Assembly: GCA_027257055.1 (NCBI GenBank)
Contig: JAPVLO010000003.1
Location: 8,063,501 to 8,127,500 of the forward strand
DNA length: 64,000 nucleotides
Source of the DNA: Cephalopachus bancanus
Taxonomy: Eukaryota; Chordata; Mammalia; Primates; Tarsiidae
Direction of reading: 5' to 3'
In this document: positions 57,245-64,000 of the stretch, piece after piece
How positions within the stretch are numbered: the first letter of the stretch is position 1
Layout of the letters: the number at the start of each line of letters is the position of its first letter
Position numbers and translations under genes: made by a program
Notes under the pieces: generated by a model
The model's database searches: none
Told to the model about the DNA's origin: nothing
The model's input: the letters and a program-made list of their open reading frames with translations, nothing else

Positions 57245-57780
57245 GAGGGAACTAAAAATTGTGTATTTATTCTTACACATTTAAATTTCAGTCACCTTCA
57301 AAGTACTCTGGGCAATACAGTTATTGAGACATATTTTGCACTGCTCAAAACAGTTTTTGAACTCTTCAGTTATGATGCCTTTTAGTGCTTCTGCCATTTT
57401 TTGTTTTACCTCTTCCACATCATCAAGACATTTCCCTTTGAGAACTTTTTTCATCCAGGGAAACAAAAGGAAAAAAAAGTCAGTTGGGAAGAAGTTGGGT
57501 GAATAGGTAGGGTGGGGTATGGGGGCAACACAATTTTTGTTCAAAAATTCCTAAGCATTGAGTGAAGTGTGGGCAGGTACACTGGTAAATCATCCATCCA
57601 TAAAATGGGCAAATGTGTTGACAGAATCTCTGAAAAATAATTCACTGAAATTGAACATAGCATCTTACAACAATGCTAGCTGGTATGTTGATGCAAATGG
57701 GTTCCTCAGACACTTACCTAGTGGAGGTAGCCTATACTATAAGAATTCTGCTCTCCAAAAATAATTCTGCTGTTTTTTTT
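57245..57780 (-). mobile_element. Mariner-like DNA transposon, copy 2
   Basis: On the minus strand, 5' end near CAGAATTATTTTTGGAGAGC (57776) and 3' end at GTAAGAATAAATACACAATT near 57250. It covers the same stretch as copy 1 at 50700-51235. Inserted into the ERVL remnant. A T run (57773-57793) lies at its 5' edge. The terminal inverted repeats are not confidently delimited. Confidence 0.8.
57281..57544 (-). pseudogene. Mariner transposase C-terminal remnant
   Basis: An 87-codon frame. It contains IPHPTYSPNFFPTDFFF, the degenerate form of the mariner HPPYSPDLAPxDFFLFP motif that carries the last catalytic acid, then WMKKVLKGKCLDDVEEVKQK and the EFKNCFEQ-type end before STLKVTEI. In SPNFFPTDFF the catalytic aspartate of SPDLAP has become Asn. 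The upstream HDNARPH region is only a relic (near 57590). A full mariner transposase is about 345 residues; this is roughly its last quarter. Not active. Confidence 0.83.
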
Positions 57781-57793
57781 TTTTTTTTTTTAG
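57775..57793. repeat. T run (19 nt)
   Basis: Homopolymer at the edge of the mariner-like copy; likely length-variable. Confidence 0.9.
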
Positions 57794-58283
57794 TCCTCCC
57801 CACCCCCTTTTATGCCACAGCAGCATAATCAGTTTTACTAGGTGGATGAGCTTGCAGCATTATAAAGTCATTCTCTAAAATATATACTTTTTATGCAGGG
57901 ATAAGACTTCTGAATTTAATAGTGGCATAATAGGAACAACCACTCCTACACTCTTAAGAGCAGAATTTATTCCACCCCTGAAATACCATATGTTTTTGAT
58001 TCACTATACTTTGATGGAGGAAGGCAATGATTTCAGGAGTTTCCACATAATCATTCTGCTTCCACAAACCAAAGATCTATGGTGAAAATTACTTTAACTG
58101 CCACGTATATCAATTCTTATTATAAATTGAAGAATCTGGAAGTTGATCACTGGGTCAAGTCATAGAACCAGTAGTCTTACTATAAGTCCAACTTTGTCCA
58201 GTAGTTTGTTACCTTGTCCTTGTAGGCCATCACTTTCACCGGGGCTGTGGTAATAATTTGGGACTTCAAGTGTCAGTGTAAAC

Positions 58284-59049
58284 TCAGGCCCTGCCTTCAA
58301 TAACCTTCAATATGTCTGGAAATGGTTTTATCCCTGAAACAATGTCAAGTGAGTAAATGACTAAAAGTGTCTCTGAGGAGAGATTGGGGAAACCATCACA
58401 AACTTTACTTGCCACGGTGTTACATGATCTTCCTCTTAGGGACTTGATTATGTCTTCAGTTAAAGGGTTCTGGGTCTGACTGACACAAGTTGAGTATCTT
58501 GGCACAAGATCATGACTTCCAATTAAGGAAGTCTCTTGCACATGCAGACTTACCTTCTTTTGGTTGTATGTATTAAGCAACACTCTTATTAGCTGCTGAT
58601 CTATATTACCACCAATGCTATAATAATCTATTAATCATCTCTGAACTTTATTGCTGCCCCAATGACCATGTGAATTATTACTATAATTACAATCCCTTTG
58701 CTGTGGTCTTGGGGGACCCATTATGTCATCCTCATTATTATTAATATTACCAAGGATATGACCACCTCTCCTGCCATCAGTACTGTACTGTTACTTGCAA
58801 AGGAGAACTATAAGCACACTTCTTAGAGATAACAGTGCCTATCACTCCAGTGCCTTTTTGAAGACCTTGTTGAACTTCAGGCTTTTCCTGACATTTCTCA
58901 TTAACTCCTGATGAATTTTCTGGTCTCATACATTCATCTGTTCCAACATGTCCCTTCCCTGAGTATTTTAATCTCTTCCTATTCTCTTTGCTTTGAATGC
59001 CTCCTACTGACTTACTGGGAAAGAACAACTCCCCTGAAGTAATAGACAA
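58284..59049 (-). pseudogene. ERVL gag-like remnants
   Basis: Two minus-strand frames (58777-59049 and 58284-58583) upstream of the pol remnant. The second includes SLIGSHDLVPRYSTCVSQTQ and DIVSGIKPFPDILKVIEG, segments I associate with ERVL gag or the gag-pol junction from position and general resemblance. No full frame; many stops between. Confidence 0.5.
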
Positions 59050-59060
59050 TCAGAGAGAAA

Positions 59061-61489
59061 TTTTCTTTACAAAAAAGATATTTCTATGTGCCATAACTCA
59101 ATTGTCTTATTATTGCTTTCCTGTGGTTATAAATATTGCAAAACATAGATTGTGTAGGTTAGAAGTAAATTGCGTTATGATTATGAAGTTTTATTTTTTC
59201 AGTGTTCTCATTTATTATACACCCTCTTTTTATATTTTATTAGCTTTTATATTTTACAACCAATTCTGGATGCTTCAATGTGGCAATCTTGAAGACAGGA
59301 TGTGCCATGAAACAGAAATATTTTAAACTTAGGCCTATGAACAATTCTCATAAGGTTAGTGATGAAGAATTACAATCTTCTGGGTTATTTCTCTGCACTA
59401 GTACATCAAGGAAGACAAAAAAAATTCTGTGTTTACAAGGAAAGCTACTTATCTATGAGTCTCACGTGGGTTGGTAATCCAAGTTGCTTTACCCATTCCA
59501 TGTTGTCTGTGGCAGACAAGTTATAATGTTGCAATGTCTAGAAATTGTGAAAAGACAGTTAACTACAAATTATATCCATTTGAAAGGGAAAAGTGCTGAT
59601 AATTTTAAACAGCTATTGAAATTTCAAAACAGAGTGAAAATTTTGTTAAGAGAAGTCAGATTCAGTCAAAAGTCTCAAAATCAAGTTTCTGAATAACAAA
59701 ATATATTGCCTAGAAGAAAAAAGTTAGAGTTAGAAAGAGTCTAAAAATACCAGTATAAAGTGAAGAAAACAAGATGCAGTGGGAGAAATTGAAAAGATTC
59801 CACTCTCAAAAAAATATATAGTAAGTTAATGTAGCGGTGACATGTCATATAATACCAAAGAGGTTTTGTGTAACGAACTGAAAAATAAGAGTTTCTCTAT
59901 ACCCAGTTTGATTTGTAAACAGATTTTACCAATAAATGCCATGCTATCACATTTGTAAGATTTATAAGTGATAGAGAAATACAAGAAAAAAATGTATTAA
60001 TGCAATAAACTGCAGAAAACTACAAAAGTCAAGGTATATTTAATGTTTTGTCTTCATACTTGGAAAAAAATTAATTTAGAGAAACTGCATTGGTGTCTGT
60101 CCTGGTGGTACCCCATTAGAGGTTGGCTCCCTGAGAAGGATTATTTCTCTAATTGTTAAAAAAAAGAAAAAGAAAAGAAAAAAGATCCTAGCACTGCCTT
60201 AACACACTGATTTCATTGCAGGGAGGTGAAGATTAAATGAATTACATTCTGGTTGATGCTACAAAGGTGATCAACTTTATTAAGCAAACACCAGATTACT
60301 TGAACATGTTTTTTTAAAAAAGTGAAAACCTGGACAAAGAGCATCCATTTTCCCCTCTATGCAGAACTCTGGTAGTTAAGCAGAGGAAAGTTCTGAATAT
60401 CAATATAGTGTTTGAGCTCAAAGAGTACATACCAAAAAAGTACTTTCAAAAAGTACTTTCAAAACAAGTAGAAGTGCTTTAAAAAAAAAAAAAAGCTAGA
60501 TTTTGGTGAGTACTTTGAAAAAGAAGAATGCTACATAAATGAATAAGTGACAAATATTTATCTTCAAATAATATGGTTGAACACAACTGAAGAGTTCTCA
60601 GTCTTAAAGGGCAACAAAATTTAGGGGACGGGAGGAGTCATGTTGCAAAAGCCTACCTTTATCTTCGAGTCAGATAAGGGATGAAACATAAAGGCAAAGT
60701 AAGAGATAGAGCTGAGAAGATGTGGAAAGACAGAATGATATGAAAGGGGCACCAGAGCTTCTCCTTGTAATATTTTCTTATTGATAATTGACCACACCCC
60801 AAAGGTGGGTTCTTTTAATTTTATTGTATCCTTAGTTTCTTAGGGGGAAAACCAGAGACCCCACTCAGTTCTGGATCTTAATGACTTAACCCCTTATGGC
60901 TGATTCCAGCTGGGTCATTGTCCCACACATGAAAATTACAAATACTTATGCGGCAACATTTAAACAATTCAATCTTTTCTGAACCACCACTCACCAAAAA
61001 CAATTCATTTGCTTTATGGGCTAACTTCATATTGAAGCATATTTTTTTATTCTGTTCCATTTGGGACCCTGAACAAATTTCTCTGGAAAAAGAGAAGAGA
61101 GAAAATAATAGAGAGAAAGCTGATAAGTTTTAGAAACAGATCCCAGATTTTTAATGATGCCAAGAAGAAAGGAAAGCATATAATTTGTAAAGTACCCACA
61201 GGGCCCTAAAACATGGTTAATCAAACACATATAAAACATTTTCAAACCTTTTCTTAATTGTAACAGATGGTTGAGCAATCAATTTCTATTTCAGGCTAAA
61301 GGATGTTCTGCAAATATATCCGGCTGGAGCCCAGGCTGGCCAGGATAGTAGTTCATCGTTCAAAGAAGATTGTGTCTGTATTAGTGAACTGTTAGAATCA
61401 CTCCTGCTAGCTGCCTGTGTGGAACTATTATTGAAACTGAAACCCTTAGTATAACAAAAATTTTAACCTAAAAGGAGCAAGCCTTCTAT
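59061..61489. other. No recognised gene
   Basis: About 2.4 kb of AT-rich unassigned sequence with short A-rich runs (60158-60184, 60480-60495) and a 14-bp tandem AAAAAGTACTTTC at 60434-60461. Small frames (59280-59696, 60878-61278) lack domains. Confidence 0.35.
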
Positions 61490-61610
61490 ACCCCTCTCAT
61501 TTTATAGATAAAGCAAACAAAACTAAGGCCTAGACAAGTTCAGTGATTTTCCCAAAACCACACATTAGCTAATTCATTGTAGAGCAGGAACCTAAACTGG
61601 AAACACCTGG
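61490..61610 (-). mobile_element. MIR SINE remnant
   Basis: CTCTCATTTTATAGATAAAG, AACTAAGGCCTAGACAAGTT, CCACACATTAGCTAATTC and AGAGCAGGAACCTAAACTGG are complement MIR blocks. Confidence 0.75.
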
Positions 61611-61679
61611 GTTTTAGTCACATGTTATTTCTACTCACAATTGCATGTGTGGTGCCACCAGTAATAACTTGACTCAAAA

Positions 61680-61760
61680 AGATTAGAAAACAACTTGTCC
61701 AAAGTCACACAGCTAGTCCATAACAAAATTCTGCATACATCCAGATCTCACTTGAGACTT
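61680..61760 (-). mobile_element. MIR SINE fragment
   Basis: ACTTGTCCAAAGTCACACAG and CTAGTCCATAACAAAATTCT are the complement of the MIR core; a short, second copy next to the first. Confidence 0.6.
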
Positions 61761-61844
61761 TATGTGTTCTGCACAATACTCCATATGACAGCTTGTAAAA
61801 GTATTCCCAGAACTTATTAGTTCCTATAGCAGAGAGTATAGGGC

Positions 61845-62095
61845 ACAGAAATAAGCATTGGCTTTGGAATTAAATAGATCTAAATTCTAATCTCAATGCT
61901 GTCACTAGCTAGCTGTGTGCAGCTTAGGAATAGGCAGGTCTCATTAAGGATCAGAAGATTGGTTAATCGTCCATAAAATGAAGACATTAACATCAACATC
62001 TTAAAATTGACATGAATTTTAAATAAGAGTACATGTAAAATACGTAGTATAGTACCTGGAACATACCAAGCACTCAACAGATATTTGTTGGACCT
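61845..62095 (+). mobile_element. MIR SINE, nearly full length
   Basis: GCATTGGCTTTGGAATTAAA, TGCTGTCACTAGCTAGCTGT, TAAAATGAAGACATTAAC, ATAGTACCTGGAACATACCA and CACTCAACAGATATTTGTTG cover head, core and tail of MIR. Confidence 0.85.
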
Positions 62096-62814
62096 CTATG
62101 CCAATATCAAAATGTTCAGATTATTTAGGATATATGTTACCAGTATGTCATTAATTTGAAATGGGTAGCAGAAATTATGCCACTCTGCAAACCACATCAG
62201 CCATCTACTTACATCAGGTCAGTGATGAGGGTTGGAATAGGAAGAAATAGTAAAAAGGAATGTAAAAAGGGTATATCCAAAAAAATTTGAAAGCACTCAC
62301 AAGTGAACTAAACACTAGAAAATATATAAGCTTTTAATTCTAATGCCCTTTATTTCAACCTCTACAATTAGTTTTCATTTATGGTATGACCTGCCCCTAG
62401 AGAGTCTTTCAAACACCAGCTATACCAAGAGCCTCCTAACAGAAGCTCTCACTTCACTCCCTGAGTTTCCTCTCTCCCATACATCTGGAAGAAACAGGGA
62501 TCTCTTCCTCAAGTCAGACAGGAAACCCTGTGGAGAAGGAGAAGACCAATTAGAAGCCATGTAGGCTGGGTCTCCCTGGCAAGGAGGTTAGATGACACTG
62601 GTTAGGTACCCACAGATGGAGGTGCTCTGAACCTGTCACTTCTGTGCATCAAGAAGCCAATTGTGATCTTTTTGTAGTTCATAAGGGTGATGATTGCATG
62701 TTCACTTACATGTGTGAGATATGTCACCTTCAAATCTTGTTACAACACTGGCACATTACTTGTCTGCTATTTAAAAAAAAAAAAACTAAATGACTAAAAT
62801 TCTGACCCTGGGAG
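62096..62814. other. No recognised gene
   Basis: Unassigned. The 73-codon frame at 62343-62564 has no recognised motif. Confidence 0.35.
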
Positions 62815-62925
62815 GTTGGCTTTATTAATCTCTTTTTATAAATGAACAATTCATCCACTGACACAGAGATTTATATATTGACCAAGCTCACACAGCTTTT
62901 TCATTAGTGGAATCAGTATTGTCAG
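62815..62925 (-). mobile_element. MIR SINE remnant
   Basis: TTATTAATCTCTTTTTATAA, TTGACCAAGCTCACACAGCT and TTAGTGGAATCAGTATTG are complement MIR blocks, much diverged. Confidence 0.5.
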
Positions 62926-63344
62926 GAAATTTTAAGAATCCACAATGAGTCATCATAGAAAGAATTGCGGAGAAAAGTACAGAAACTAGGAACACAGCCC
63001 AGAAGGTGAAATGATCCACCAACAGGGGTGGCAGCCATTGCTGGCAGAAGGGCTTTGACTTCTATCAGGCTGAAAGAATTGGTGAACGGTATGATAAGTG
63101 CTAGCAGTGTTGGCAAAGATCAAGAGAAGGGAGTCGTAGGCAGACACTCCCTGTTGGGCATTTAGAATGTGGATTTTTGCACAGACTATTTACTCTACCT
63201 GGAACACCCCTATCTTTTTCTTAAAGTTATCTGGGATATTAATAAATATAACTACCATATAAAGAATTTTCGCTTTGTTCCACTCAGAGAAAACTACTAA
63301 AGTTCTCCCAGTTAAAATGCACAGAAATAATCTGGGTATAGCAG
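62926..63344. other. No recognised feature
   Basis: Unassigned. A minus frame at 62922-63116 shows no recognised domain. Confidence 0.3.
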
Positions 63345-63760
63345 GTTGTATTACCACAGATTTAGTGCCTTAAAATAACCCAAATTTATTACCTTATAAC
63401 TCTGAAGGTCAGAAGTTCAGAATGTGTTTTATGGGCTAAAAATCAAGGAATCTGCAGGGTTGAGTTTCCAGTTCTAGGGAAAAATCAATGTCCTTACTTT
63501 TTCTTGTTTCAAGGGGCCACTTGCATTCCTAGTCTTCATCTTCAAAGTACATCACTGTAATCCCTGCATCTGTCATCACCTCACCTTCTTAATCATCTTT
63601 TTAATCACACTGAACCCGGAATAGTCCAGGATAATTTCTCAATCTTAATTTCCTTGATTTAATTCTATCTGCAAAATCCCTTCTACCATATAAGGTAATA
63701 TAGTCAAGTTCTTGAGATTAGGACATGGACATATTTGAGAGACCATTATTCTATCAAATA
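63345..63760 (-). mobile_element. MLT1-type MaLR LTR, minus strand
   Basis: Complement of an MLT1 LTR of about 415 bp: TTACCACAGATTTAGTGCCT, TCTGAAGGTCAGAAGTTCAG, GCTAAAAATCAAGGAATCTG, CATCTTCAAAGTACATCACT, GAATAGTCCAGGATAATTTC, ATCTGCAAAATCCCTTCTAC and AGATTAGGACATGGACATAT in order. Confidence 0.85.
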
Positions 63761-64000
63761 GATCTTAAATTGTTTATTTTGAATTTTTTAAAACTAAGTA
63801 ATACCTATCTCTCTGTATTTACCTACCATAGTATCTTTTACTTAATATCCTATGTTAGAAATGTTAAAAACCACAGTGACTCCTCTCTTCTTCCTTCCCA
63901 CATTCAAATTCTAAAACATCTCCAGATTTTCTCCCTCTTTATCCTACTACAGTCTTAGTTCAGGCCCTTCTTACCCATTGCCTGGATTATTTTAGAGGCA
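63761..64000. other. No recognised feature
   Basis: T-rich unassigned sequence to the window end. Confidence 0.3.

Larger units (their letters stand above)
55200..59060 (-). mobile_element. ERVL-type endogenous retrovirus internal remnant
   Basis: On the minus strand, gag-like sequence (59060 to about 58284) is followed by pol (about 58280 to 55600): an RT piece with a YIDD motif near 57000 and, near 56000, a segment resembling the integrase/RNase H end of ERVL pol. No env is seen, as expected for ERVL. All frames are broken. A MaLR solo LTR (56339-56692) and a mariner-like element (57245-57780) are inserted. Only relict sequence; boundaries approximate. Confidence 0.7.

Noticed and set aside
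1..64000. CRISPR array, operon, or bacterial mobile system
   Set aside because: Base composition, Alu/L1/MIR content and lack of coding density show mammalian nuclear DNA; no regularly spaced repeats of CRISPR type were seen.

Overview
No functional protein-coding gene could be supported in this window. It is AT-rich, intron- or desert-like mammalian DNA dominated by layers of transposable elements; every longer reading frame I could interpret is a decayed transposon or endogenous-retrovirus remnant, or chance. Twelve dimeric, 7SL-derived Alu elements put it in a primate. Eleven belong to one distinctive lineage (start GCCGGGCTCGGTGGCTCAGC, right arm with GGTCGAGGCTGCGGTGGCC, end GAGACTCCAACTC) that is neither the anthropoid AluS/AluY nor the strepsirrhine type as I remember them. 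My inference is a tarsier; that rests on recall, not on a database search.

Layout. 1-2.2 kb: 5' part of an L1 on the minus strand. 2.6-8.7 kb: an ancient plus-strand L1 split by two Alus and by a block that holds a younger L1 (4480-6653), whose 3' UTR contains a perfect 60-bp inverted duplication. 9.1 kb: a 36-nt copy of the 5' half of tRNA-Glu between perfect 14-bp target-site duplications. 9.9-11 kb: an L1 3' end with a doubled terminus and an Alu inside. 11-19.7 kb: the most repeat-poor stretch, mainly old unique DNA. 19.7-25 kb: MER5A, CR1/L3, L1M, L2 and Alu pieces and a long polypurine tract. 26.2-27.6 kb: an ERVL-type MLT2 LTR split by an ERV1-type solo LTR with a 4-bp target duplication. 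28.3 kb: the only old-type Alu. 31.5-36.1 kb: an L1 with 5' UTR and ORF1 but no ORF2, then a separate L1 3' end. 36.2-38.9 kb: two Tigger/MER2-like DNA transposons, L1M and MIRs. 39.96-40.54 kb: a complete ERV1-type solo LTR. 41.8 and 43.4 kb: a near-identical 93-bp duplication. 42.8-50.5 kb: five Alus, L2, L1M and an unrecognised paired repeat. 50.7-51.2 and 57.2-57.8 kb: two copies of one mariner-like element. 52.1-52.9 kb: an L1 3' end. 54.6-59.1 kb: an ERVL-type provirus remnant (minus strand) broken by an MLT1 solo LTR and one mariner copy. 59-64 kb: MIRs, an MLT1 LTR and unassigned DNA.

Nothing here acts as a pathway. The value of the window is as a record of insertions: target-site duplications, nesting order and small duplications show several mechanisms (L1-driven retrotransposition of Alu and of a tRNA fragment, retroviral LTR recombination, cut-and-paste transposition, and fold-back or template-switch events). 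Family names come from memory of consensus sequences and have not been checked against Dfam or Repbase.
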